From: Inonotus obliquus
Taxonomy: Eukaryota > Basidiomycota > Agaricomycetes > Hymenochaetales > Hymenochaetaceae
Direction: 5' to 3'
NCBI GenBank assembly: GCA_032164295.1
Contig: JAJHTX010000007.1
Span: 2,020,501 to 2,084,500 of the forward strand
DNA: 64,000 nt
Positions 12,036-22,962 of the stretch are shown piece by piece (the stretch's first letter is position 1; every line of letters begins with the position of its first letter). The translations under genes were made by a program, and so were the position numbers. Under the pieces are notes generated by a model. That model saw only the letters and a list, made by a program, of their open reading frames with translations, ran no database searches and was not told the origin of the DNA.

Positions 12036-13386
12036 GCAGGGAGGATGGAGGGTTATCATTTCGAACTCGGCTGGCAAAAGCTCGTAGCCATCCTCCGATT
12101 TCTTCCAATACTGATGAAGATTGGCTCAGCAACTTTCCGACGGTGGGCAGTTAGTATGATTCCATCAGAAACCGTTTCGGCACTTGCCTCAATCATCAAT
12201 ACTACCGAAGAGCAAGCGAAGGTGATTCTTCAACAGAAGCGGGAAGCGCTCAAAAAAGGAGACGAGGGTTTGTCTGAGAAGGTTGGAAGCGGAACGAATA
12301 TCTTGAGTATTCTGTGCAAGTGGGCTCACACCATGTGATTTGTGGCATAAACTAATGCATCATCCGGTGAAGGCGAATATGGGCGGAGAGGGGGACGCGA
12401 ACATTGCGGAAGACGAGCTCCTGGCGCACATGAGGCATGTTCTTTTCGTCCGAATTCCGCCCCAATTTCTCTTATTAAATGGATACTTTTCAGTTCGTTC
12501 ATTGTCGCTGGGCATGACACCACTTCGACGGCAACAAACCGGATTCTTCACGTCCTGTCTCAACATCCGAAAGAACAATCCAGACTTCGGGAGGAAATCA
12601 CAGCGGCTCGTAAAGGACATGGTGACCTTGATTACGATGCTCTTATGGCATTACCCTATCTCGATGCAGTGTGCCGCGAAACCTTGAGACTTTATCCGCC
12701 GATCCCGTTCTTGGAGCGAGTGTAAGTCACAATGCGTGTGGCTTGTTTATATCAAATAGCTGACAGCTTTCTCCACCTTCAGAGCCCGAAAAGATGTAGC
12801 ACTCCCTCTACATTGGCCTATCAAGTCCGCTGATGGAAAGATAGAAATCAAAGAAATATTCGTGAAGAAGGGAACAAGCGTTCAGATTGGTATTCTCGGT
12901 GCAAACCGAAATAAAGCGATCTGGGGCGAAGACACGGACCAATGGCGGCCTGAACGCTGGCTTGAGCCACTTCCGAAGAGCGTAGATGAAACTCACCTCC
13001 CTGGTGTCTATTCGCAGATGTACGTTATCGTTACTCGTTGTTTGTATCTTACACTAATGCTCGTCGTAGGATGACGTTCCTTGGTGGAGGGAGGGCTTGC
13101 ATGTAGGTGATGGGAAAGCACGTAGCGCGTTTGCATTGCTGACACGTTTTTAGTGGTTTCAAGTTCTCTGAACTAGAAATGAGTTGGTATCTTTGGTTCG
13201 ACCGTATAGTTTCTCTGCTGAATATTCTTTCTCCATAGAGGTGGTCCTATCGGTACTCCTAGAGAAATTCATCTTTGAACCCGGCCCAGAAATATTCTGG
13301 GCACTGAGTGGCATCACGACACCTGTTGTCAAGGGACTGGAAAGAGAGGGCAGAATCCTTTGAAGGTTACTTTGGTCCGTAATTGA
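12036..13386 (+). pseudogene. Truncated cytochrome P450 (copy 3)
   Basis: It retains the C-terminal half of the same P450 type: KIGSATFRRW, the I-helix IVAGHDTTST (about 12500), ETLRLYPP, the motif RPERW (about 12950) and the haem loop FLGGGRACIGF (about 13072-13155). The first half (about 200 residues, including the membrane anchor and hinge) is absent. Homology begins near GYHFEL, and the residues that follow GYSFD in copy 2 are deleted. One donor reads GC (ATGAG then gcatgt at about 12436) where copy 2 has GT, and the intron near 12318-12367 no longer joins in phase. Near the end the frame stops at 13363, while the family ending (PLKVTLVRN, stop 13384-13386) lies in another frame. The haem motifs are intact, so the decay may be recent. 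Confidence 0.8.
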
Positions 13387-13660
13387 CGTGAACCAGCCTA
13401 TATCCATCGGGTTGATCCCGTTCCGGAGAGCGCTGGAGTATATCGACGAGGATTGATGCGGACAGAATACTATTTCATTATTCCTAGTAAATTTTGCCTG
13501 TTCGTACCTTCATTGAAACCATGTGGACTTTCCTCAGCTCTTGAAATGCAAAATCGAAGGGGCGTGAAAACGTGACGTCCTCGTGACCGAATTTTTCCCT
13601 TCTCCGCCCTTCGTCCCCGTTCGCTAGCAGACCTTTCTACCTACACTTACAACGTCCGTC

Positions 13661-14392
13661 ATGTCCTTCCAGTCACCTCTCTTTGCCGAATTCCCAGAGC
13701 TCTCAAAGTACTCGTGAGCCTCCGTGTGATCAGTTTCCTATTCTGCTGGAATCTGAATCGATGTCAATTCGCTGGCAGTCGGGAGGACCTTGAAGAGATG
13801 CTCAATGATCCGCAATACTTCCAGGCTGTATTCCATTCGCTGCCGCAGGTGCAGGCTATGTTCCAGGCACAAATAGACCTTGGCATGGCTAATCAAGAGC
13901 TAGCACGTGTGTGTTGTTTCCCCGTGCTTGGGTAATGGTCTGATGAAAGAACGCAGGGAATAATCTTGCACTACAGGAGCAACTGTATAGGCTACGAAGT
14001 GAGACCAAGGAGGCTTTTGATAGAGCAAAAGCACTTGAGGCGCGATGGCGAACGTTGGAGAAAGAACAGAAGGAAGTGTACCAGGTGCCGTCCTTTTTCA
14101 GTATTAACGTGCTGCAAGTCCTAATCCTCGACTACTATCTAAGCGATTTACACCTCAATTCATGCTCATGCGTCTTCGGCACGCGACAACGGAACAAGAC
14201 GATCTGTCTGAGGCTTGCGCCTCGGCGTTCGTCCAGTCATCGGTTATTTCGACTTCCGGACCAAATGAAACGAATGGGAAAGACGTGGATGATTTCGTGA
14301 AGGAGTTCAGAGAGTTGCGTAAAGTGTATCATAAGCGGATGATGTGGGGTGATCGGTGGGCTGCGGGGAAAGTTGAATGGCATGATGTCTAG
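13661..14392 (+). CDS. VPS37: ESCRT-I subunit Vps37 (Mod(r) domain)
   Basis: A small protein of about 190 residues after removing three introns. It starts MSFQSPLFAEFPELSK, then has a Mod(r)-like helical region: SREDLEEMLNDPQYF, SLPQVQAM, NQELARNNLALQEQLYRLR and a long charged helix. The last exon ends KVEWHDV. The pattern of an early DLEEML/PQYF helix followed by coiled coil matches Vps37, which with Vps23 and Vps28 forms ESCRT-I and sorts ubiquitinated cargo into multivesicular bodies at endosomes. Splicing at 13914 (donor GTGTGT) rejoins the frame cleanly. There is no functional link with the P450 genes upstream. The call rests on pattern recognition of this poorly conserved family. Confidence 0.78.
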
Positions 14393-14949
14393 AATTATTC
14401 CTTGGTGTGTTGCTATTTCTTTGAAACAGCTACAGGTTGTTGGCGGTATCCTTGTCTTCAGTTTCCTCCCATGTTGTGTTTTGGAATGTGCTATAATATC
14501 GCTATTTGCTATCTGATTCAGCACTTGCCAAGACAAGACAGCCACTATAAATCTCATTTACCGGTGCCGCGTGGAGCAGAGCGGCCGGCCATGAACTTCG
14601 GCGCATACTCGCAAGACTCACGCTGTTTCTCCGCGTTACTGGGTTACCGTTTCCCCTTACAGGTCATGCTATAGCCGGGAAAGGCGGCAGGATGGAAAAA
14701 TACTGCCTAAACCTCGAGGCCCGCCTCGCTTGTTCCACCTCATGATTCTAAAAACAAGTTCTCCGCTCGTTGTATATTGACGGGACGAAGAGGATTATAG
14801 GTCACAGGGATGTTCTAGCCCGCCGAAGAATAGGCGCTGCCGTGGCTATCTGGTATCCTGTCGTTTTGACTTGACAGACCGCGTATTATGACGAACAACG
14901 ATGTGCCTGGATCCCAAAGGTTCCAGATGGCCAATTCTCTCTGATAGGA
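14393..14949. other. Intergenic, upstream region of the AA9 gene
   Basis: About 560 bp between VPS37 and the LPMO core promoter. No coding signal is supported. It presumably holds the VPS37 3' UTR and upstream control sites of the cellulolytic gene; I could not identify a specific operator. Confidence 0.4.
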
Positions 14950-14957
14950 TATAAAGG
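14950..14957 (+). promoter_or_regulatory. TATA box of the AA9 gene
   Basis: TATAAAGG, about 65 bp before the ATG at 15021, on the coding strand. Confidence 0.6.
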
Positions 14958-15020
14958 CAGGGTCGACAGGAACCTGACTGCGTAGCTCTTGCGCGACGTA
15001 AAGACTTGACCAGCGAGACT

Positions 15021-16571
15021 ATGCGTTCATACAGTCTTCCGAATCTCATTTTTGCTTTCTCATCTGCGCTATCCGTATCAGCGCATACCATCTTCCAGGT
15101 ATATTTTGCGATACAATCATCTCTTTTCATGTCTAATAGGCCCCTCTTCGCAGGAACTATATGTAAATGGAGTCGACCAGGGTCATTTAACTGGAATTCG
15201 TGTGCCGGACTACGACGGCGTGCGTTGTCACACATTTTACATGCTTTGGAAACACGTTAAACGCTTGCCAATCCTTTCCATAGCCCATTACGGATGTTAC
15301 TTCAAACGATGTTATATGCAATGGTGGAATTAACCCATACCACCAACCCCTGTCGAAGGCCGTTATTACCGTCCCTGCTGGTGCAACAGTCACTGCCGAA
15401 TGGCACCATACGCTCAATGGTGCTGATCCTAGCGACGCTGCAGACCCGATTGACAAGAGTCACAAAGGTAAGTTTGTCTCTTATGTTGCTGCATCGCATT
15501 TCTCATATCTCATTTCTGTACCCAGGACCGGTTATATCATACCTGTCCGTTCATTCTTCCATGTCACCAAGTTTACGTTGATGTTACATACTTTCATGCT
15601 CCACCATGCAGTGCTAAGATCCCGGATGCCACGCAATCGCAAGTAACTGGCCTGAAGTGGTTCAAGATTTATGAGGATGGACTCACTGCGGCGGATCAGT
15701 CTTGGGGTGTAGATCGATTGATTGCGAATAAAGGAAAGGTTTCATTCAAGATTCCCGATTGCATTGAAGCAGGACAGTATCTGTTACGACACGAGCTCAT
15801 TGGTACGAGATTCAAGCGTGATGAAGGAATGTGATTAAGCTGATGCGCTGGTAGCTCTGCATGGCGCTTCGAGTTACCCTGGTGCTCAGCTCTATGTTCG
15901 TTAACTATTTTATTTTCCCCCTAGATAAAGTATATCGATGAATCTTTTTAGATGGAATGCGCGCAGCTGCAGATCACTGGCGGTGGGACTAAGCAACCAG
16001 CTACCGTATCGTTCCCCGGCGCGTACTCAGGCTCTGACCCTGGTAAGGTGGTCATCGGAGCTGCTCTTCTAGTCCGCTAATGGAAATTAGGCATCAAAAT
16101 CAACATCTACCAAAACTTGGCGAGCTACATCATTCCTGGTTTGTCCCATCTTCATGATACGTGGAAACTAATAAGACGTTCTGACAATTTTGTACAGGCC
16201 CGTCTGTCTTCTCATGCGATGGTTCCGCGGCCCCAGCACCGCCTCCTTCAAGCTCGGCTCCCGCTCCACCGTCGACCTCCGTACCTGCTGCACCTAGCTC
16301 TGCAACTTCTGCTGCACCTGTCCCAACAGGTGCATCAGCTGCCCAGTACGCCCAATGCGGAGGAATTGGGTGAGTATATTAGTTTTCCAAGATTTCATTG
16401 CTGCATACTGATTACAATGCACTTTGTAGCTTCACGGGCCCTACCGCATGTGCTTCTCCGTTTACTTGCACTGAGCTAAACGACTACGTGAGTCTCATTG
16501 ATCATAAAAATAAATGATGTGGTGTGGCTAACTACGAGTCCTGCTGTCTATAGTACAGCCAATGCTTGTGA
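15021..16571 (+). CDS. Secreted AA9 lytic polysaccharide monooxygenase with CBM1
   Basis: A copper enzyme that cuts cellulose oxidatively outside the cell. The ATG at 15021 gives a signal peptide ending SALSVSA, after which the mature chain starts with His (HTIFQELYVNG), the first histidine of the copper brace. The second copper His lies in [11 protein letters not shown] (about 15450-15530). Further family marks are the stretch [14 protein letters not shown] and the axial-Tyr region [14 protein letters not shown]. After the catalytic domain comes a Pro/Ala/Ser linker (about 16215-16350), then a C-terminal CBM1 ([27 protein letters not shown]) with four Cys in the usual spacing. About nine short introns are needed. 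Two donors are weak but give exact frames (GTGCGT after 15218 and GTCCGT near 15540). An intron also splits the CBM1, after QCGGIG. Exoglucanases or other families do not fit. Confidence 0.95.
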
Positions 16572-16865
16572 AAGGTGGTATCAGAGCGATGGCTTTATGT
16601 AGCATAAGTAGATTCTGCGTGAGAGTGATCATGTTGTAGTCTTTTACCTTAATCGTGTACCATGTTTTTCAGTGTCCTAATATTTTCCATTGTCCTGTCC
16701 TATTGAGCTAATTAAGAGTGAGAATCTGAGATCTCCAATGATCAACGTGCACATACCATCACGTGCAACGCGTCATTCACGACACGACGGCGCTGAAGCG
16801 CGAGTGGCAGGATCTCGTTCGTCGTCCCCCACAACTCAGTGTGCCGAAGTCGTGAACGGCCACGG

Positions 16866-18895
16866 ATGTCCTCTTTTGCTTCAACTCATGTGCAATCACT
16901 ACTCAAGGCAGCACAGTCATCTGCGCCGTCTACACCCGAATATGGAGTTGTAGGCGCTCTTCAGCAGGAACCAGAGCAACCTCCACGCGATCACAAACTT
17001 TCCTCGCTTTTATTACAGCTTCAGTCTCCTTTAGACAAGAGTTCTCTACGAAAAGTCTTACTGAGCCTGCTTGAAAATCAAAATGACTATTTGTCTCCCG
17101 AAGATTTGGCAGTACGGGCAGCCCTGGAGCGAAGAATTATCGTCGGGCTTTATGCTGAAGCTCTAGATCAGTTTCTGAACGAAGCTAGAGAGACCGACTC
17201 TGAGGCGGAGTGGTGGGATAGTATAACGCGCTCCCGTTCTTCTCTCGCGCTGTATCTTCTAGCAAGTACGTCCCTTCTGTTTTAGAATCAGTCAGTTGTA
17301 CAGAAAGCCTAATTGGTCCAAAGCACTTCCCGAGCGCGTTGTGCGTGCCACCCGGACAGTTCTCACCGCGTTGCGCGAGCATGACATTCCAATACGGCCG
17401 TCTTCTTTCTCTCCTCAGTCACTTCGCCAGCTATTTCCCCATGTTGGATCACCACGACCGACGGCGTTGGGCACGGCATTCTTCCCCCATCTAAGTAGCC
17501 AGCGGCGGTTGCTGTTTTCCTCTCCCTTGGAGTTGACACGTCAAGAGTGCGAGAAACGTCGTGAAAAACTGTCGCAACTCAGAGACGAGCGAGCCGCGCA
17601 ACTTGGTCGGTTACTCACCTTGAAGGGCGAACTTGAACAAGTCGTTCAGGACCGTCCAAATATCGCCGCCGCAACACTTCTAAATGCAGTGAATGCAGAC
17701 AGATCCGGACCAAGTTCTTATACCGAAGCAAACGGCGCTGGTGCACAGCTGCACTATATTGCCTTTAATCAGCTCACGACCCTTTCTGCTTCTCATCATG
17801 ACGTTTTTGCCTCTCTTCGTAGGCCATCGCGCCTGACGTTATTATGGCCGCGGTTAGTCTTCCTGCCCCCGGTAGCCCTTCTACTGTTTCGCACTATCTA
17901 CAACTCTCGGGAAAGCATTATCGACAGCGCTCTGCGCGCCCACGATACATTGAAAGGGTTTTGGTTTGGCTACGTGGTAGAACCAGTACGTGAAATCTTG
18001 GACACTGTTCGTACCGGTGGAGAAGATAGTGCAAGAATCATCAACCAGGAGGCTGTTCGAGCGGACATTGAGGTATACTCTCTATTGCAATCAAGTAATA
18101 CGTCAATTGTTGATTTACGATGCAGTCCCTTGAACGAATGGCTATTGACCTGGGCCGAGACAAGCTGTCATTAGACGAGTCTCAACTAAAGCAGCTATCA
18201 GCGCAAATACGCCAAGGGGACTTCAGCCCAGTGCTACGCATCTACGAGCAAGACATGAAAACCCCTATCCGCACCGCCATGACTGGCACTCTTGTGCGAT
18301 CACTTCTCATACAGATCCAAAAGGCGAAGGTGAGATCAACTTCTGGGAAATCATACTTATCTGACAGTTATTTCCCCGTCCTCCCGAAATTCAGGTGGAT
18401 CTTGATCAGGCACTTTCGGGAATTGACAAGCTCCTGAAATCACAAGAACTCACGTTTGCATTCGTTGGTGTTGCTCCGGCTCTCGCAATTGTCTATGCCA
18501 CATTCACGGGTCTACGTACAATGTGGATTGGTGGGCGCGGCGGAAAACAATTCGGCGGTCGGAGAGAGCGTGAGAGTGCCTGGCTCGCAATGCGACGTGT
18601 GGAGCGTCTCTTGGTCGCCTCTTCGAGTGACGCACATTCTGTTGCGGGACAAGGTCACTCCGCGTCAGATGTCCCGCCCCTTACGTCTGGTTTACTACTC
18701 ATCTCGTTGGCACGTTTACGGGAGTTCGCAGAAGTACGCCTTCCGGCTCACTCATTACTTCGAAATGGTGTACTCGGCGATATCGCTGACCTGGAAAATC
18801 CTGACTTTGGCCGTAAGGAGAAGTTGCGGATTGTGGATCGAATGTGGCGCTCTTGGGGGTCTGTGCTGAGATGGGACCAGATAGGGAATTTATGA
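16866..18895 (+). CDS. NCA2: NCA2-like mitochondrial membrane protein
   Basis: About 620-640 residues with features of the NCA2 family (ATP synthase regulation protein), which in yeast is needed for correct expression of mitochondrially encoded ATP synthase subunits 6 and 8. The start at 16866 (MSSFASTHVQ) is the most natural Met; an in-frame ATG at 16839 also exists. Seen in order: a long helical N-terminal half, a hydrophobic segment LVFLPPVALLLFRTIYN (about 17870), the segment ALRAHDTLKGFWFGYVVEP, a charged helix IDLGRDKLSLDE, and a second hydrophobic segment FVGVAPALAIVYATFTGL (about 18460). The protein ends RWDQIGNL. The first intron probably runs from 17262 to an acceptor at 17320, using the branch point CTAAT; nearer AGs break the frame. 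Two more introns lie near 18073-18124 and 18331-18395. Confidence 0.87.
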
Positions 18896-19349
18896 TCAGG
18901 ACTATGAAAATACAAATACGCAATGCGAATCGCATCAGATTAAATCAAATCAAATCATATTCATGTAGTGTGGTGAACTACATTAAGCATGCCTCTCGTG
19001 ATCGTAACAAACGTCGGAAAAATCGGTAGAAAATCCATACAAAATCGCAAAAAGCCAAAAATCGCTAATAGAGGAGGGAATTACTTGTACAACAATCTGC
19101 GCGCCTGTGAGGCAGATACCAGAAAATGGCCAGTATTGGATGAAGTGATCCTAAAGTCTAAACCTGACAAAACCTTGCTTATTTCGATTAAGCAGATAGG
19201 CCATGCCGTACTCTGCTCTTTTTTTACACCATCTCGCTACCAGAAGACTCCACTTTTTCCTCTCGTGGGGCTCGCAGGCGTGCGGTTCTTGCAGACGAGT
19301 TCCTGTGCGGAATCTTTAGTTCTGGCTCAGGTTTGCGTGCAACGTGGAC
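18896..19349. other. Convergent 3' region of NCA2 and aquaglyceroporin
   Basis: About 450 bp between two convergent genes. Rich in A/T runs; presumably both 3' untranslated regions. No gene seen. Confidence 0.45.
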
Positions 19350-20686
19350 TTACGGGCGATTAAAAATGCTGTCTTCACCGGTGTACACGAACGCGTCGTA
19401 GACGAAACCTGCGGTAAGTGCTCCAAGAATGGGTGCCAGTACACCAGCCCACAGCCAATACTGGTGACGGAAGTTGAACACCTCACGTCCGTACCCAGCC
19501 ATCGCTGTGAGGATGCGCGGACCAAGGTCACGAGCCGGATTGACTGCGAAACCTGTCTGTGCGCCGAATGCCATTCCAAGACCGAAGAGAACGAAGAAAA
19601 GGACGACAGGAACAAGACCGGCTGGGGGAGGTCCGTTCTTGCGGTCGAGGACGGCGAAGATAACAAAGACTAGAAGGAAGGCTCCGAAGAACTTGAAAGA
19701 GACTTAGTTCTGGGATTGATGTGCACGGTGAGATTACTTACTTCTTCGAAGAAAGCCGAAGCTGGAAGTATAGTAGATCAGCAAGGTTCTCGATAAATGA
19801 GTATAAAAATAGGAACGAACCATTCGACAGATAACCGACCTGCCCGAGAGAATCGTCAGTGAGTGGGGTCACTTTGACGGTTTAGTGAGAACTTACAGCA
19901 TAAGTACCGAAGAGCCCGGCGGTTCCGGACACAGTGCGTATTCCGGGACCACCTTCGGCGAGATTGATAGCGTCGACATAATTGGCGTAGGTGAGGGCGG
20001 CACCAACGATGGCTCCAAGAAGTTGTGCGAGAATGTAGATTGGGACCTTCTTCCATGGGAAACCTCGGAATGTAGCAAAGGCGAGGGTGACCTGTTGGGG
20101 GGGATGATACTTTATTAGATCTTTTTCGAGCGATGTTAGAGATAATTGGAAACTGACTGCTGGATTAATGTGCCCGCCGCTGATACCGGCAGAGACCCAC
20201 GCTCCGAGCCCAATACCTATAGATCGTTACTAACGAGAGCATACCATTGCGAATGAGTTACTCACCAATACCCCAGCCAAGGGCAACAGAAAGCCATCCC
20301 TATTTCAAGACTTAGTATCCTTTTCACCTAGATAGCGGAGTAAAACGTACACCTGCAGAAGTGGACGACACGTTTGGATTGTCGAACAACAGGCCTTGCG
20401 CGTTGCCTGCTGTACCGAACCAGACGAGTACACCAGTTCCTAAGAACTCAGCGGCGGGTTCCCTCAAGATGTAGCTGAGGAACGAGCTTAACCGACGTTG
20501 AGGACAGCAAGAAACTAATGTAACATACCGGATCCTAGACCAGCGATTGGGATATTTTGCGTAGTACGACATATCGCTCGAATACGATTGTGTGTTGGCG
20601 ACAGTTGCCTCTACCCGTTCGTCGTCGGATTCTCTGCGGGAAGTGGGAGGGGCGAATCCTTTGGTAGAGAGTTCAGTAGCTGACAT
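19350..20686 (-). CDS. Aquaglyceroporin (MIP family channel)
   Basis: A six-helix membrane channel for glycerol and water. The start at 20686 gives a hydrophilic N-terminus of about 50 residues ([20 protein letters not shown]) before the first helix ([17 protein letters not shown]). The first pore motif is [11 protein letters not shown], split by an intron near 20160, and the second is [13 protein letters not shown] (about 19530). The Asp after the second NPAR is the usual mark of glycerol-permeable members. The stretch [19 protein letters not shown] and the helix [12 protein letters not shown] are typical. The chain ends EDSIFNRP at 19350-19352. About six introns of 50-70 bp interrupt it. 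Such channels export or import glycerol during osmotic change. A minus-strand TATAAAT at 20780-20786 supports the start. Confidence 0.92.
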
Positions 20687-20779
20687 TGTGAAAGAAAGTC
20701 AAGGGGGAATAGAAAACCTGATGCGAAGAGCTGAAAGACTGCTTCAGGTTGAAGCTTTGGTCGTTGCAGTCCGGACTGG

Positions 20780-20786
20780 ATTTATA
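20780..20786 (-). promoter_or_regulatory. TATA box of the aquaglyceroporin gene
   Basis: Minus strand TATAAAT about 95 bp before the ATG at 20686. Confidence 0.45.
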
Positions 20787-22962
20787 CCCGCGAGGCTGAC
20801 AATGAAAATTTCCTTCCGGCCGGGGGTGCCTCTGAAAACGACAAGTGTAGTTCCACAAAGAGTAAATGAGTTTGGTTACGATGAAGGTTGATCTCTTCAA
20901 GTTTCGCTGATATGAGGTTGCTTCGAAAAGCAAATTTTCCGGTCATGACCACGCTTTAAGTACGCGCACCGGCTGGTGCGCTTCCGTTCAAAAGAAAAGG
21001 AGGCCCCTTACTTAAACTACGTCAGTCAGGACAATGGCTTACCCCTGTTGAAGCCATAGTTGACCTAGCTAGGAGCAGAAGTGGAGAATATGCAACGGAG
21101 AGGCGGTGAATGACCTAGTCCAAGCAATGGATCACTGCAAACGTGGAATTATGAGACCGTGAAAATGATAGTAAGGTGTACAGGTGAGACCAACCCGATT
21201 GCCATTCTGGATCTATATGAACTTATGAACGTTGATCGGAGAGGTGACTAGAGTTCCTGTTCAGTGACCATTGAATTGAAGACCCATTCAGGGGGTAGCA
21301 ATGTCTCAGACACACCGGAACGGTTCCTTGTTAGACCGACAATATCGCGCCAACTACTACCGTAATTGGGCAACAAGCTTGCACTCTTCGCTCTATCACC
21401 AATGTCACCAATGAACGAATCGCCCTATCACGATGCGATAGAAGCCATCATAGATGAAAGACGAGAAAGAGATGAGCATGGTGGAGCGACGCTTCTCGGT
21501 GAGATTAAGCGGTGAGTAGATACTTGAGAAGTCAGATGATGGTTTAGCAGAGAAAGTACCTACAAAAATCCGAAATACAACATTATGGAGCCGACTCTGC
21601 CGAGGAGTAGAACTTTCAAAAGCTTTGATCTTTCCACAGCCGTAAACTTCCAAGTGTGAATCTGCTCAGCATGCGCTCTTGGCTTTCCAGAAATAGCGCG
21701 CTCGATGATCTTTCCGTTTTATTGCGCCCCACTACTTCGTGTTCGTGCAGCGCACACGAAGCATAAGCTAGACATGCCGGTGTTGGCGACATGCCTATCA
21801 CCGAGGTCCTTGGGTATGAAGGTATGAATAGCTCGAAAACACACACGAAATACTTCCAGGACTAATGATGGATTAAGGCGGCCACGTGCCGAGTGGCTCT
21901 CGGCAATCTTCAGATGATTCCTTCTTTAGCCTTGATCGTACAGCTTTCATAGATAATCATACTTTCCTTTGCGTTGCGTCGATTGCAACCGATAAGTCCG
22001 CGACCAAAGGAGAACAAGTTCGTCTTTCGAGGACAAAAAAATAGCACTTGACGACCATTTCGTCACTCTACCAAATCCAGTGGCCAAATTTGCGATGGGA
22101 ACAAGGAGATAGAAGGTATCTGGCACTGTATCTGTGGAATCTAGGGTGAATGTCGTTTGTTCCGTATGGAGCGACATTCAATTTCTCTTCCACTTTCTGT
22201 GATATGATGCCATGTTGTCAGGTAACTGCAAACAGGAATACGACGAGCGCAACAACTTAACTTTATAGGGATTGGAAGACTGTGTCCTCCGACGAATATT
22301 CCAAGCAAGACAAGACAGAAGGAAGCCTCGAAAGTTCAAGCCCTACATGCATTGCATTCAAGGTGAGGTGGCGTAGGTTTGAGATGGTTTAAAAATATAT
22401 CGGTTACGTAAAAGGAACTCGAACACCAAAGTCTTCAGAATGATCTCCGACTCACCACATATGCAAAATTTCAACTTTTACTCTGATTCGACCTTCGCAT
22501 CCGGTTCGTCCGTTGGTCCTTAGCGGCCAGAAGACCATACAGGTAAAAAATTACTTTATTTCCTTCACTGAAAGAGAATGACTAAATCTTGCAAATCGGT
22601 TACAAGGGCGAAGTGGAGCCGAGAAGTTATGCATCGATAAAAAAAGTCAGAGAAAAGGAGGGAGGTATCGATTCAGAACACGATAGGCAAATGTAAAGAA
22701 ACACTCTGAAAAGAAAGAAAGAAACAGTACCACGAAATACCTGTTAGAGATTCAAGTGAAATGAGGGACGAAAGCAAGCTTCAAAGAAGCAAACACCGGA
22801 AGGAGAATAACCGTGAAGGAGGATTTGTTTAGGTATGCTGTTCCACAACAACAGAAGAAATGAGTACAATAGGTATGGCGACCATCCAATAAAAATACAT
22901 TAATCCAAGTTTTCCAGAGAGAATGCATAACAATATAGGAAAAATGAGAGTTAGATCGTGTA
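20787..22962. other. Intergenic region with short minus-strand frames
   Basis: About 2.2 kb without a gene I can name. Three short minus-strand frames (22177-21947, 21846-21616, 21653-21405; 76-82 codons) follow one another, but I could not join them through convincing splice sites. The part next to 22962 is A-rich and probably holds the 3' UTR of the Ras exchange factor gene. Confidence 0.35.
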
